A DNA stretch of 64,000 nucleotides, taken from positions 99,632 to 163,631 of the forward strand of contig NZ_JAGIPR010000010.1 of assembly GCF_017877355.1 (NCBI RefSeq). Direction: 5' to 3'. Within the stretch, counting starts at the first letter, position 1; each line of letters starts with the position of its first letter. Made by a program: the position numbers and the translations under genes. The notes below the pieces were generated by a model that was given only the letters and a program-made list of their open reading frames with translations, had not been told where the DNA came from and searched no databases. This document shows, one piece after another, positions 1-8,816 of the stretch. Source of the DNA: Chryseobacterium jejuense. GTDB taxonomy: Bacteria > Bacteroidota > Bacteroidia > Flavobacteriales > Weeksellaceae.

Positions 1-551
1 CTCAAGGTTGTAAATCCTGTTGCTGCTTTTTGATATTGGGCTTCAGCTTCGGTCATGTTGCCAGATTTTTCAGCTGATTTTGCTTTTAGGATCGCTAATC
101 TTGGATTGTTCGGATCAGAACTTTCTGCTTTTGCAATATATTTTAAAACCTCTTGTGTCGCTTTTGCCGGATCATTGTAAACTCCTAATTGTATGCTTTG
201 CAATGTAATAAGTCCCAGAAGGATATTGTTTTCCGGATTGTTAGGTTGAGAAAGTGATCCCCCAAGAGCAAATTTTTCGGCTGTAACACTTGCAGGAATA
301 GCTGATGCAGTAGATTTTTTTGATAAAAGTTCCGCTTTAAGATACATAGAAACAGCGGCATAATAAAAAGCCTGCCATTTTTCAGAAGTATTAGTTTCTG
401 TAAATTTCTTAAATAGTTTGTCGTAATCACCTTCGGTATTGGTGGTGTTGAGCTGTGAAGCGCTTTGTTGTAAAGCTTTGTCGGTAAAAGTCTGAGCGCT
501 TGCCCAGAAACCGGTCACGAAAAAGCTTAAAATAAATAAAATTTTATTCAT
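1..551 (-). CDS. Secreted tetratricopeptide-repeat protein (partial, C-terminus off the window)
   Basis: About 183 codons are visible and the frame runs off the left edge. The start is the ATG at 549-551. The first 20 residues form a signal peptide ending FWASAQ, so the protein is exported. The later part has helical, alanine-rich TPR-like spacing: SSDPNNPRLAILKAKSAEKS followed by GNMTEAEAQYQKA is a typical TPR hairpin with the N-P-R turn. The function is unknown; proteins of this kind in Bacteroidetes are periplasmic scaffolds. A TATATTTG box lies just upstream on the minus strand (569-576), so the leader would be short. Confidence 0.7.
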   Translation of the reverse strand, partial: MNKILFILSFFVTGFWASAQTFTDKALQQSASQLNTTNTEGDYDKLFKKFTETNTSEKWQAFYYAAVSMYLKAELLSKKSTASAIPASVTAEKFALGGSLSQPNNPENNILLGLITLQSIQLGVYNDPAKATQEVLKYIAKAESSDPNNPRLAILKAKSAEKSGNMTEAEAQYQKAATGFTTL

Positions 552-568
552 AAAGGGGATATTTGTAG

Positions 569-576
569 CAAATATA
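569..576 (-). promoter_or_regulatory. Bacteroidetes -7 box for the TPR gene
   Basis: Read on the minus strand the sequence is TATATTTG, a perfect match to TAnnTTTG, 17 bases before the ATG at 551. No clear -33 TTG is visible at the usual distance. Confidence 0.5.
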
Positions 577-759
577 TGAAATTATTAATGTTTGGTGATG
601 TATTTTGATATATATTTAAATAATGTGTGTTCTTGTTTTGTAATACTGTATTTTTATTGTTAGGTTATAATATGTGAAGATTGCAATGGAAAGATGTTTG
701 TGGTTTTTGATTTGAAATAGGAATAGTGGATTGTTTTAAAATAAATCAAGTATAAAATG

Positions 760-793
760 AAAATAAGGATAGAAAATCTTCTGTCCTTATTTT
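760..793 (-). terminator. Terminator-like hairpin downstream of the MFS gene
   Basis: The arms AAAATAAGGA (760-769) and TCCTTATTTT (784-793) pair perfectly over 10 bp. On the minus strand the right arm runs into TTTTCATTTT. A second hairpin without a U-tract (arms 810-819 and 828-837) sits nearer the MFS stop codon. Nothing else is visible between 552 and 850. Confidence 0.6.
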
Positions 794-850
794 GTATATA
801 TTTAATTTTAATTGATTTAGGTGTCTTTAAATCAATTGATGATAAGTTTA

Positions 851-2086
851 TTAATATTGCATCTTTCTTAGCTTTGGGTTGGTGCTTCCAACAATCAGAG
901 CAATCAGAACGGTCATGCATCCACCAAATACTACAGAACGAACCACTCCCAATACTTTAGCCATTAATCCACTTTCAAACTGTCCCATTTCATTGCTGGA
1001 CATGATGAATATGGAATTCACACTCAATACACGTCCTCTTATATGGTCCGGTGTTTTAAGTTGTACAATCGTTCCTCGGATCACTACAGAAATGCCGTCA
1101 AGCATTCCGCTTAATACCAGGAACATAAACGAAAGCCAGTAAAGTTTGGATAACCCAAATCCAATAATACAGATTCCAAACCCTGTAACAACTGCAAGAA
1201 GAATTTTTCCCTGGTTTTTTCGTAAAGGAACAATAGATAAAAGAGTAATGATACACATAGAACCAATATCAGAAGCGGCATTCAGTAAACCGAATCCTTC
1301 TGCTCCTGAATCCAGGATGTCTGTTGCGAATACCGGGATCATCGCTACGGCCCCTCCAAAAAGTACAGCAAACATATCTAGGCATAAGGCTCCCAGAATT
1401 TCCTTTGTCTTAAAGATATAGGAGATCCCCTCACGCATGCTCTCCACAACATTTACAGTCTCTTTTTTATATTCTGAATATTGTTTATTGAGCTGCCAGA
1501 AAAACAGAGAGGCAATAAATATCAGTGATAAAATCGCAACCAGTGTCCATTGTACTCCAATATATCCGATAAGAAGTCCGCCGATGGCGTGTCCACATAC
1601 AGAAGAGATAAGGAATGTAGCCTGATTAAGGGTAACAGCGTTCGGAAGGTTCTCTTTCTTTACAATTTTAGGAATCATAGAAGGAACAATAGGGCCAATA
1701 AAAGCTCTGGCAATTCCGGTGAAAAATATAACTCCATAGATGTAATAAGTGATCTCGTGTCCTGTAAAGTGCATTTGTACATTGAAGAAAGCGGGAATTA
1801 AAAGAAGTGCGATCAGAAAAATATAGGTGTAATTGCAGATCAGCAACAGCTTCTTTTTTTCATTCATATCAATAACGTGTCCGGCATATAAAGCACAGCT
1901 AACAGCAGGAATAACCTCGGAAAGTCCGATAAGACCAATTGAAAAAGGATCTTTGGTTAATTGATATACCCACCATCCCAATAAAGTGGCAAGCATTCTG
2001 AAAGCTAAAACAATAAAAAATCTCCCGGTAAGAAGATTTCTGAACTCAATATTTTGTAAAGTTTGTAAAGGGGTAAAGGAAATCAT
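851..2086 (-). CDS. MFS transporter, EntS/MFS_3-like efflux permease
   Basis: A 411-residue polytopic protein of about 12 membrane helices, the usual length for the major facilitator superfamily. A degenerate motif A (GHVIDMNEKKKLL) follows helix 2, where DxxxRRxxLL is expected. The N-terminus (ISFTPLQTLQNIEFRNLLTG) and the central loop containing QLNKQYSEYKK resemble the drug/siderophore exporter branch. I prefer the ATG at 2084-2086; a TTG two codons further upstream keeps the frame but would overlap the terminator U-tract. The gene is probably transcribed separately from the lipoprotein upstream because a strong hairpin (2091-2122) lies between them. The substrate cannot be told from sequence. 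Confidence 0.85.
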   Translation of the reverse strand: MISFTPLQTLQNIEFRNLLTGRFFIVLAFRMLATLLGWWVYQLTKDPFSIGLIGLSEVIPAVSCALYAGHVIDMNEKKKLLLICNYTYIFLIALLLIPAFFNVQMHFTGHEITYYIYGVIFFTGIARAFIGPIVPSMIPKIVKKENLPNAVTLNQATFLISSVCGHAIGGLLIGYIGVQWTLVAILSLIFIASLFFWQLNKQYSEYKKETVNVVESMREGISYIFKTKEILGALCLDMFAVLFGGAVAMIPVFATDILDSGAEGFGLLNAASDIGSMCIITLLSIVPLRKNQGKILLAVVTGFGICIIGFGLSKLYWLSFMFLVLSGMLDGISVVIRGTIVQLKTPDHIRGRVLSVNSIFIMSSNEMGQFESGLMAKVLGVVRSVVFGGCMTVLIALIVGSTNPKLRKMQY

Positions 2087-2090
2087 GAAC

Positions 2091-2122
2091 AAAAATAGCC
2101 CTAAAAATTTATTTAGGGCTAT
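2091..2122 (-). terminator. Terminator hairpin abutting the MFS start codon
   Basis: An 11-bp perfect stem (2095-2105 with 2112-2122, arms ATAGCCCTAAA/TTTAGGGCTAT). On the minus strand it is followed by TTTT at 2091-2094, and the MFS ATG starts only four bases further on. It should end transcription from the lipoprotein gene at 2179-2541. A promoter-like run (TATCTTTTG, minus, 2161-2169) lies before it, so an MFS transcript would carry the hairpin as its leader. Confidence 0.75.
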
Positions 2123-2178
2123 CTGTATTTCGTTTTTTAACAGATATATTAAATGTATATCAAAAGATAAAATCTATT

Positions 2179-2541
2179 TTAGTCTGCTCTTGAAGAACTA
2201 AGAACAATAGCAGCAACACCTGCCGCCCCGATAATAGTAGCGCCTGTCGCAATTCTTGCTTTTCTTCTGTCTTTCACAGCTGCTACCTTAGACTTAGGAA
2301 TAATTACTTCTGTACTGTCTTTTTTTCCAGCTGTACCTACAAGATTATCTCCAACAATGTTTCTGAATAATATTTTTTGTTTCGGAGACCCGTCTCTCAT
2401 GGTTACTTTGTAAACTTTTCCGGCTTCCAGATTGGAATAGTTGTTTTTTGAAATATCCTCGCTGTATTTTGTAGTAGCGCAAGACGTAATCACAAATAAA
2501 GACGTTAATAAAGACGATTTCAACAGTACAGATGCTTTCAT
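2179..2541 (-). CDS. Small lipoprotein with C-terminal glycine/alanine-rich helix
   Basis: A 120-residue protein. The signal peptide has a clear lipobox (FVITSC, Cys21), so it is lipidated and probably sits in the outer membrane. The middle contains KVTMRDGSPKQKILFRNIVGDNLVGT, a beta-rich stretch. The C-terminus (ATGATIIGAAGVAAIVLSS) is a short hydrophobic helix that could be a second anchor. No named family was recognised. It is followed by its own terminator at 2091-2122. Confidence 0.75.
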   Translation of the reverse strand: MKASVLLKSSLLTSLFVITSCATTKYSEDISKNNYSNLEAGKVYKVTMRDGSPKQKILFRNIVGDNLVGTAGKKDSTEVIIPKSKVAAVKDRRKARIATGATIIGAAGVAAIVLSSSRAD

Positions 2542-2610
2542 TATTTTCGTTTAGTTTTTCAAATTTATAATTTTTTTCGAATATACGTTTTTGGAATTGA
2601 AAAAATATCT

Positions 2611-4110
2611 CTAAAATTTGTAAATTTCTAATAAATCTGCGATATTTCTGTCATTGGCTAATCGTGGAGTCTTATTTTGCCCACCCAGCTTTCCCTGAGA
2701 CTTTGCATATTCATGGAAGGCATTTTTCTTCAGTTTTGTAATATGAAGCTTTTGAAGAATATTTCCGGAAATCAGATCATCATAATAAGTGTTTCTGTTT
2801 CGAAGCTGCTGATCCAGCTCATTTCTAAATGCTTCCCCATTTTCAGGATCCTTTTCAAATTCAATCAGCCATTCATGATAAGGAAGACCTTCATTTGGGT
2901 TAACCTGCGGTGCCAGATGGAATTCAGTAATCTGTGCCGGATATTTTTCTAGAGTTGCTTTCAAAGCTTCCTCTACCTCAAAAGCAATTACATGTTCTCC
3001 GAAGGCAGATGTGAAATGTTTGGTTCTTCCGCTAACCAGAACTCTGTAAGGATTTTTATCAATAAATCTCACAACATCACCAATGGAGTAAGCCCATAAC
3101 CCTGAATTGGTAGTTAAAATCAGAGCATAATCTTTGTTAAGCTCAATTTCTTTTAGGGTTAATCTTCTTGCATTGGGTTTTCCATATTCCTCCAATGGAA
3201 TAAATTCATAGAAAATACCATGGTTGGTTAGCAGTAAAAGTCCTTCCTTCGTATAGTCGTCCTGAAAAGCAAAAAATCCTTCAGATGCAGGAAATGTTTG
3301 AATAATATCTACTTTTCCACCCAGTAAATCTTCCATTTTATCGCGGTAAGGTTCATAATTTACTCCACCTGTAACAATAAGCTGCAGGTTAGGGAAAAGC
3401 TGTTTTATTTTTTTTCCGTGTTTCTCAGTCAGTTTTTCAAAATACATGATAAGCCAAGGTGGTATTCCTGAAATCAAGGTCATGTCCTGATGTTCTGTTT
3501 CTCCAATAATCTTGTCTATTTTCGCTTCCCAGTCTTCCATAATATTGGTTTCCCAGCTTGGTAATCTGTTTTTTTGAAGATAGTTAGGGATATGGTGTGC
3601 TACAATTCCGGATAATCTTCCGGTTTTAATCCCGAAAACTTCTTCTAGTTCCGGACTTCCCTGCAGAAAAATCATTTTTCCGTTAACAAAATCCGCATTG
3701 TTCTTTTTGCTTATATAATGGAATAAGGCACTTTGAGCTCCTGCAATCTGATAAGGCATTCCTTCTTTAGATATAGGAATGTATTTTGATCCAGATGTTG
3801 TTCCTGAAGTTTTTGCAAAATATTCAGGAGTATCCGTCCAAAGAATATTCCCCTGTCCTCTTTTTACTCTTTCAATGTAAGGTTTTAAATCTTCGTAGTC
3901 GGACACAGGAACTCTGTCCTGAAAATCTTTTACAGAACGGATGTTTTCAAAATCATGCTCCCGCCCGAAAAGTGTTTTTTGAGCTGTGATGACAAGTGAA
4001 ATCAATAGGTTCTCTTGGTTTTTCTCTGCATTTTTTTTGAATTCCTCCGCCTTTTGAACATGTTTTTTTGCCCAGATAAGCGCCGCGTTTTTCTTGAAGA
4101 AGTTTAACAT
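2611..4110 (-). CDS. GH3-family protein (auxin-responsive GH3-like acyl-acid amido synthetase fold)
   Basis: A 499-residue member of the ANL adenylate-forming superfamily, GH3 branch. The ATP-binding P-loop TSGTTSGSKY is at residues 101-110. Downstream signatures include LIVTGGVNYEPYRDKMEDLLGG, TFPASEGFFAFQ and YSIGDVVRF. In plants GH3 enzymes adenylate small carboxylic acids and join them to amino acids; the substrate of the bacterial proteins is unknown to me. Length and motif order are those of the intact family. The gene stands alone, with short gaps on both sides, and acts in the cytoplasm. Confidence 0.88.
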   Translation of the reverse strand: MLNFFKKNAALIWAKKHVQKAEEFKKNAEKNQENLLISLVITAQKTLFGREHDFENIRSVKDFQDRVPVSDYEDLKPYIERVKRGQGNILWTDTPEYFAKTSGTTSGSKYIPISKEGMPYQIAGAQSALFHYISKKNNADFVNGKMIFLQGSPELEEVFGIKTGRLSGIVAHHIPNYLQKNRLPSWETNIMEDWEAKIDKIIGETEHQDMTLISGIPPWLIMYFEKLTEKHGKKIKQLFPNLQLIVTGGVNYEPYRDKMEDLLGGKVDIIQTFPASEGFFAFQDDYTKEGLLLLTNHGIFYEFIPLEEYGKPNARRLTLKEIELNKDYALILTTNSGLWAYSIGDVVRFIDKNPYRVLVSGRTKHFTSAFGEHVIAFEVEEALKATLEKYPAQITEFHLAPQVNPNEGLPYHEWLIEFEKDPENGEAFRNELDQQLRNRNTYYDDLISGNILQKLHITKLKKNAFHEYAKSQGKLGGQNKTPRLANDRNIADLLEIYKF

Positions 4111-4170
4111 GGTTCAAATTTATAAATAAGTAGAGAACTATGGAACCATTTTTAGAAGGTAAGACATAAA

Positions 4171-4205
4171 AAAAACCGATGAAATAAATCCCATCGGCTT
4201 TTCTC
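4171..4205 (-). terminator. Rho-independent terminator of the KDGTPDKRYK gene
   Basis: The arms CCGATG and CATCGG pair around an A/T loop. On the minus strand the left arm is followed by a long T-run (A-run at 4168-4175 on the plus strand). It lies about 45 bases after the stop codon at 4249. Confidence 0.8.
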
Positions 4206-4248
4206 GAAATTTGATTATGAAAATAACAACTATATGTTGATGTTATGC

Positions 4249-4536
4249 TTATTTGTTTGCTTTGTACCTTTTGTCCGGAGTGCCATCTTTTTTCAGATGT
4301 TTGTTTTCTTTGTATCTCTTATCCGGAGTTCCGTCTTTTTTCATTTTAGCAGCAGGGGCAGGCTGAGCCGGTTTCGCTGTTTTAGCAACCATTGGTTTTG
4401 CAGCTTTTACTTCTGCTGGTTTAGTGGCTGTAGTTTTTACAGGGGCAGGAGTAGTGTGGGTAGCGGGAGCAGTCTGCTGAGCAGTAGCAAGGCCTAATCC
4501 TAAAACTAATGACATTGCTGATAATAATTTTTTCAT
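4249..4536 (-). CDS. Small secreted Pro/Ala/Lys-rich protein with two KKDGTPDKRYK repeats
   Basis: 95 residues from the ATG at 4534-4536 (MKKLLSAMSLVLGLGLATAQ, a signal peptide ending in AQ); an alternative start 13 codons upstream lacks a proper signal sequence. The mature part is low-complexity Ala/Pro/Thr/Lys, followed by two nearly identical C-terminal units, KKDGTPDKRYKENK and KKDGTPDKRYKANK. The protein would be very basic and probably unstructured. Function unknown. It is monocistronic, with its own terminator. Confidence 0.8.
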   Translation of the reverse strand: MKKLLSAMSLVLGLGLATAQQTAPATHTTPAPVKTTATKPAEVKAAKPMVAKTAKPAQPAPAAKMKKDGTPDKRYKENKHLKKDGTPDKRYKANK

Positions 4537-4660
4537 AGGAATATTGTTTATTTTTTGTTGAATAAAGATATACAAAAAGCAGGCTAAAAATTTTGGTTTT
4601 TTAAACTTAACTAAAGTTTATTACAGCTTAAAAAAAAATTAAAGTCATTTTTTGAAGAAT

Positions 4661-4697
4661 AAAAAAAGCCTGTTTTCGGCGAAGAGAACAGGCTTTT
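4661..4697 (-). terminator. Rho-independent terminator of the 4716-5111 lipoprotein gene
   Basis: The arms AAGCCTGTT (4667-4675) and AACAGGCTT pair over 9 bp. The minus strand continues into a T-run (A-run at 4661-4667). It starts about 20 bases after the stop codon. Confidence 0.85.
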
Positions 4698-4715
4698 ACA
4701 TAATTAGTGAATGAT

Positions 4716-5111
4716 TTAACGTGTACAGTTAGCTGTCCATGTTTTACCATCCTGGATGTATAAAATTTTCAATGTATTATTATCAATTCTGATATAAGAT
4801 GTTGCAGTAGATCCTACCATTACTAAAGTGTTATCTCCTTGTTTAGTGAATTCTATTCCGTTTAGACTTGGAATACTGTTTGAGAAGGTGAAGTTGTACT
4901 TCGTGCCACTGGCAATCTTTGTTACAAATACACTTCCGGCATCGGTACTAATATTGGTAGAGCCTCCATCATTATAAGATACGCTCCCTTTGTAGGTTCC
5001 TGCAAAAAAGTCGTTGTCTGCAGGATCATCATCCTTGCTGCACGACGAAAAAGATAATGCTGTAAAAACAAACAGCATCAACAATCCTAGAATTTTCATT
5101 GCTTTTTTCAT
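4716..5111 (-). CDS. Small lipoprotein with surface-export-like SKDDD signal
   Basis: 131 residues. The signal peptide ends in a lipobox (LSFSSC), and the Cys is followed by SKDDDPADND. This matches the K-(D/E)2-type lipoprotein export signal described for Bacteroidetes surface lipoproteins, so the protein may face outwards. The rest is beta-rich (GTYKGSVSYNDGG, SYIRIDNNTLKILYIQDGKTW) and may be a small lipocalin-like or immunoglobulin-like domain. No family recognised. Divergent from mfd, with a terminator directly downstream. Confidence 0.75.
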   Translation of the reverse strand: MKKAMKILGLLMLFVFTALSFSSCSKDDDPADNDFFAGTYKGSVSYNDGGSTNISTDAGSVFVTKIASGTKYNFTFSNSIPSLNGIEFTKQGDNTLVMVGSTATSYIRIDNNTLKILYIQDGKTWTANCTR

Positions 5112-5267
5112 AATACTACTTTTAATTAATGTTTGGTTTATTTAAAGTCCCAAACACTATGCCATGAGAAAATATTCGGGTTTTTTTAACACGCAATTAA
5201 TTAAATTAATAAAAAATTAAGATTTAAATGGCTAAGTAATTCATTTTAAATCTGAAAGTCTGATAGG

Positions 5268-5301
5268 TTGGGATTCAAAGAAAAAAATATTCTTACCTTT
5301 G
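5268..5301 (+). promoter_or_regulatory. Bacteroidetes-type promoter of mfd
   Basis: TTG at 5268-5270 and TACCTTTG (TAnnTTTG) at 5294-5301, separated by 23 bases. The predicted start of transcription is near 5305, leaving a leader of about 60 bases that contains the hairpin at 5314-5338. Confidence 0.6.
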
Positions 5302-5313
5302 TATAGTATTAAA

Positions 5314-5338
5314 CGATTTCGGAAAACTCCCGAAATCG
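5314..5338 (+). promoter_or_regulatory. Leader hairpin of mfd, terminator-like
   Basis: A perfect 9-bp stem, CGATTTCGG with CCGAAATCG, around a 7-base loop. It is followed by CTTTTGTCGTTT, a weak U-rich stretch. It lies between the predicted promoter and the mfd start codon. It could be an attenuator or an RNA-stabilising stem; the nearby minus-strand gene diverges, so it does not terminate that gene. Confidence 0.5.
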
Positions 5339-5365
5339 CTTTTGTCGTTTATACCATTACTATTT

Positions 5366-8300
5366 ATGCAGTTAAAATCCATCAACGAAAAGTTCCTTCC
5401 GGATCTGATGCAAAAAGAATTCGGGAAAGAAATTTTTACCCAATTAGAAAATAGTGAGCATATTGCCGTGAAGGGAAGTGCGGGATCTTCAGTTTCTGTT
5501 TTTGTGGCTGAGCTTTTTTTGGTTCAGAAAAAAAATATTCTTTATCTGGTAGATGATAAAGAAGATGCATTGTATGCCAATACCGAAATGGAAGACTTGC
5601 TTGGGAAAGAAAAAGTACTGTACTTCCCAGCTACTCACCTTGAGCCTTATCAGGTAGAAAAAACACAGAATGCTAATCTTGTGTTGAGAACTGAAGTGTT
5701 GAATAAAATCAATTCCGGGAGATCTCCAAAAGTAATTGTTGCCTATGCCGGAGCTTTATCAGAAAAGGTATTGAAGAAAGAAGATTTTAAAGCTATTTCT
5801 CATCATATAAAAGTAGGGGATCAGCTGGATTTTGATTTTGTGGATGAACTGCTTAATCATTATCATTTTCAGCAGACTGATTTCGTTTCAGAACCCGGAG
5901 AATTTTCTGTTAGAGGAGGAATTGTGGACGTATTCTCTTATTCCTATGAAAAGCCCTACAGGATTACGTTCTTTGGTAATGAGGTGGAAAGTATTAAAAC
6001 GTTTGATATAGAAACTCAGCTTTCGGTAGATAAAGTGAAAGATTTTCAGTTGGTATCTAATATGAATTTCTCGGTTACGGGAAGCAGGGTTTCATTGCTG
6101 CAGCTGCTGCCTAAGGAAAGCTATGTGATTTCCAAAAACGGAATGATAGGAATGCAGAAGATTAAAACATTCTATGAAAAGTCCCTGGAAAAGTTTGAAA
6201 CGTTAAGTAAAGATATTGCTCATAGAGCTCCGCAGGAACTCTTTATTTCTGATCAGGAGTTTTTATTTGATTATAAAAAATTCAGAACGATTGACTTTGG
6301 AAATGCTGTTATTGAAGGATTAAAGGATATTGCTGAAATTAAAATGGAGCAGCTTCCGCAACCTTCTTTCCATAAAAACTTTGAACTTTTGATTGAAGAT
6401 ATGGAAGAAAAGCAGAAAGATGGATTTGATACCTGGATTTCATTTTCAACGGAAAAACAGAAAGAAAGGCTTGAATCTATTTTTGAAGAACTTGAGCATG
6501 AACTTCCTTTTAAAAGCTTTAAATCTGAACTGCATGAAGGGTTTGTAGACAATGGACATAAATTGTTAGTGTATACCGATCACCAAATCTTTGATCGTTA
6601 TCAGAGATATAAGGCGAAAAATACCTTTGCGAAATCAGAGCAGCTGACTCTGAAAGACTTGATGAGCCTGAAGATAGGAGATTATATTGCCCATATCGAT
6701 CATGGAATCGGAAAGTTTATGGGATTGGTGAAGGTGAACAATGATGGAAAGATTCAGGAATGTTTTAAACTGACTTATAAAAACGGAGATTTATTATATG
6801 TGAGCATTCATTCATTACATAAGATCTCCAAATATAACGGACCGGATGGAAGAGAGATTGTGTTAAGCAAACTTGGTTCTCCAACTTGGAAGTCGTTAAA
6901 ACAAAAAACAAAAGCTAAGGTAAAGCAGATTGCATTTGACCTTATACAATTATATGCCCAAAGAAAAACGGCAAAAGGATTTGCTTACACACCAGATTCT
7001 TACCTACAGAATGAGCTGGAAGCAAGCTTTATTTACGAAGATACTCCGGATCAGGAAAAAGCTACTGTAGATGTGAAAAAAGATATGGAAGCGGATACGG
7101 TAATGGACCGGCTGGTTTGTGGAGATGTAGGGTTCGGTAAAACCGAGGTGGCAATTCGTGCTGCATTTAAAGCGGCAACAGATGGTAAGCAGGTGGCAGT
7201 ATTGGTTCCGACTACTATTCTGGCATTTCAGCATTACAGAAGTTTTAAGGAAAGACTTAAAGATTTTCCGGTAAATGTTGCCTATGTTAACAGGTTCAGA
7301 ACGGCTAAGCAGAAGTCTGAAACTCTGGATGCATTGAAAAACGGAAAAGTTGATATTATTATTGGAACGCATCAGCTGGTGAGCAGTTCGGTTAAATTTA
7401 AAGATCTTGGATTATTGATTATTGATGAGGAACACAAGTTCGGTGTTTCTGTGAAAGATAAGCTGAAGACCCTTAAAAATAATGTGGATACGCTTACATT
7501 AACAGCAACCCCGATTCCAAGAACATTGCAGTTCTCTCTGATGGCGGCAAGAGATTTATCTGTCATTAAAACTCCACCACCCAACAGGCAACCGGTAGAT
7601 ACCCAACTGGTAGGATTCAGTGAAGAGATACTTCGTGATGCTATTTCTTATGAAATTCAGAGAGATGGGCAGGTGTATTTTATTAACAACAGGATTGAAA
7701 ACCTTAAAGATATTGCCGGACTTATCCAGCGTCTGGTTCCTGATGCAAGGGTAATTACAGGACATGGCCAGATGGAAGGTAAACAGTTGGAGAAAAATGT
7801 TCTGGATTTCATGGAAGGAAAGTATGATGTACTTGTTTCTACTACCATTGTTGAAAGTGGGGTAGATGTTCCAAATGCCAATACAATATTTATCAATGAT
7901 GCTCAAAGATTCGGAATGGCAGATCTTCATCAGATGAGAGGAAGGGTAGGGCGAAGCAACAGGAAGGCGTTCTGTTATCTAATTACTCCGCCTTATGATA
8001 TGATGACTGCTGATGCCAGAAAACGTTTGGAAGCTATTGAACAGTTTTCTGATCTTGGAAGTGGTTTCCAGATTGCAATGAAAGATCTTGAGATTCGTGG
8101 TGCGGGAGATTTATTGGGTGCAGAGCAGAGTGGGTTTATCAACGAGATGGGTTTTGAAACCTATCAGAAATTAATGCAGGAAGCTCTTGAAGAATTGAAA
8201 GATGATGCTGATTTTGAAAATTTATTTGAAAACGAAGAAGACAGACAAAAACTTTTCAAATCTGTAAGAGATGTTAATATTGATACAGATTTGGAGCTGA

Positions 8301-8734
8301 TGCTTCCAGATTTCTATATTTCTAATACAGAAGAGAGATTGTTGCTGTATCAGAAAATTGCAGAGATTAATAATGAAAAAGATCTTCATCAGTTTGAACT
8401 TGAGCTGATTGACAGATTTGGGGCATTGCCGAAAGAAGCTGTGAATCTGTTGAAAAGTGTTTCCTTAAAATGGCTGGCTGCTGATATAGGGTTTGAGAAG
8501 ATTGTAATGAAAAATGGGGTATTCTTGGGATACTTCCCAAGCAATCCTCAGGATAAATTCTATCAGACAGACAGGTTTAGGCATATCATTAATTATCTGA
8601 CAAAAAATCCTGCTGAAGCACAGCTCAAGGAGAAAGCCGGTAAGGAAGGGAATCAGCTGATGATGAGAAAAGAAAGAGTGAAAAATGTAGATGAGGTAAA
8701 TATCTTACTAAAAGCTATCATTGAACATAATTAA
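5366..8734 (+). CDS. mfd: Transcription-repair coupling factor Mfd
   Basis: 1122 residues from the ATG at 5366; a TTG eight codons upstream is open but lies closer to the leader hairpin. Mfd displaces RNA polymerase stalled at DNA lesions and recruits UvrA. The order is that of the family: UvrB-like N-terminal part, CarD-like RNA polymerase-interaction domain (around 430-500, GDYIAHIDHGIGKFMG), RecG-type translocase with Walker A GDVGFGKTE (about 586-594), DEEH box (about 687), motif VI region QMRGRVGRS, the TRG motif near LEIRGAGDLLGAEQSG (about 910), and a C-terminal TRCF domain. It is monocistronic, with a leader hairpin and a strong terminator at 8779. Confidence 0.97.
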   Translation: MQLKSINEKFLPDLMQKEFGKEIFTQLENSEHIAVKGSAGSSVSVFVAELFLVQKKNILYLVDDKEDALYANTEMEDLLGKEKVLYFPATHLEPYQVEKTQNANLVLRTEVLNKINSGRSPKVIVAYAGALSEKVLKKEDFKAISHHIKVGDQLDFDFVDELLNHYHFQQTDFVSEPGEFSVRGGIVDVFSYSYEKPYRITFFGNEVESIKTFDIETQLSVDKVKDFQLVSNMNFSVTGSRVSLLQLLPKESYVISKNGMIGMQKIKTFYEKSLEKFETLSKDIAHRAPQELFISDQEFLFDYKKFRTIDFGNAVIEGLKDIAEIKMEQLPQPSFHKNFELLIEDMEEKQKDGFDTWISFSTEKQKERLESIFEELEHELPFKSFKSELHEGFVDNGHKLLVYTDHQIFDRYQRYKAKNTFAKSEQLTLKDLMSLKIGDYIAHIDHGIGKFMGLVKVNNDGKIQECFKLTYKNGDLLYVSIHSLHKISKYNGPDGREIVLSKLGSPTWKSLKQKTKAKVKQIAFDLIQLYAQRKTAKGFAYTPDSYLQNELEASFIYEDTPDQEKATVDVKKDMEADTVMDRLVCGDVGFGKTEVAIRAAFKAATDGKQVAVLVPTTILAFQHYRSFKERLKDFPVNVAYVNRFRTAKQKSETLDALKNGKVDIIIGTHQLVSSSVKFKDLGLLIIDEEHKFGVSVKDKLKTLKNNVDTLTLTATPIPRTLQFSLMAARDLSVIKTPPPNRQPVDTQLVGFSEEILRDAISYEIQRDGQVYFINNRIENLKDIAGLIQRLVPDARVITGHGQMEGKQLEKNVLDFMEGKYDVLVSTTIVESGVDVPNANTIFINDAQRFGMADLHQMRGRVGRSNRKAFCYLITPPYDMMTADARKRLEAIEQFSDLGSGFQIAMKDLEIRGAGDLLGAEQSGFINEMGFETYQKLMQEALEELKDDADFENLFENEEDRQKLFKSVRDVNIDTDLELMLPDFYISNTEERLLLYQKIAEINNEKDLHQFELELIDRFGALPKEAVNLLKSVSLKWLAADIGFEKIVMKNGVFLGYFPSNPQDKFYQTDRFRHIINYLTKNPAEAQLKEKAGKEGNQLMMRKERVKNVDEVNILLKAIIEHN

Positions 8735-8778
8735 AATATAGTGCTCAAAAATTAACAAGTTTTCTGTAAACAATACTA

Positions 8779-8816
8779 AACCATATAAAAAGAATGAATT
8801 TTTATATGGTTTTTTT
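8779..8816 (+). terminator. Rho-independent terminator of mfd
   Basis: A perfect 13-bp stem (8779-8791 with 8799-8811, arms AACCATATAAAAA and TTTTTATATGGTT) followed by a T-run to 8816. Confidence 0.85.

Noticed and set aside
660..920. Minus-strand 86-codon frame
   Set aside because: It overlaps the MFS 3' end in another frame and the double hairpin downstream; composition is not protein-like.
7004..7930. Several minus-strand frames opposite mfd
   Set aside because: Antisense to the translocase motifs of mfd; no start context and no recognisable domains.
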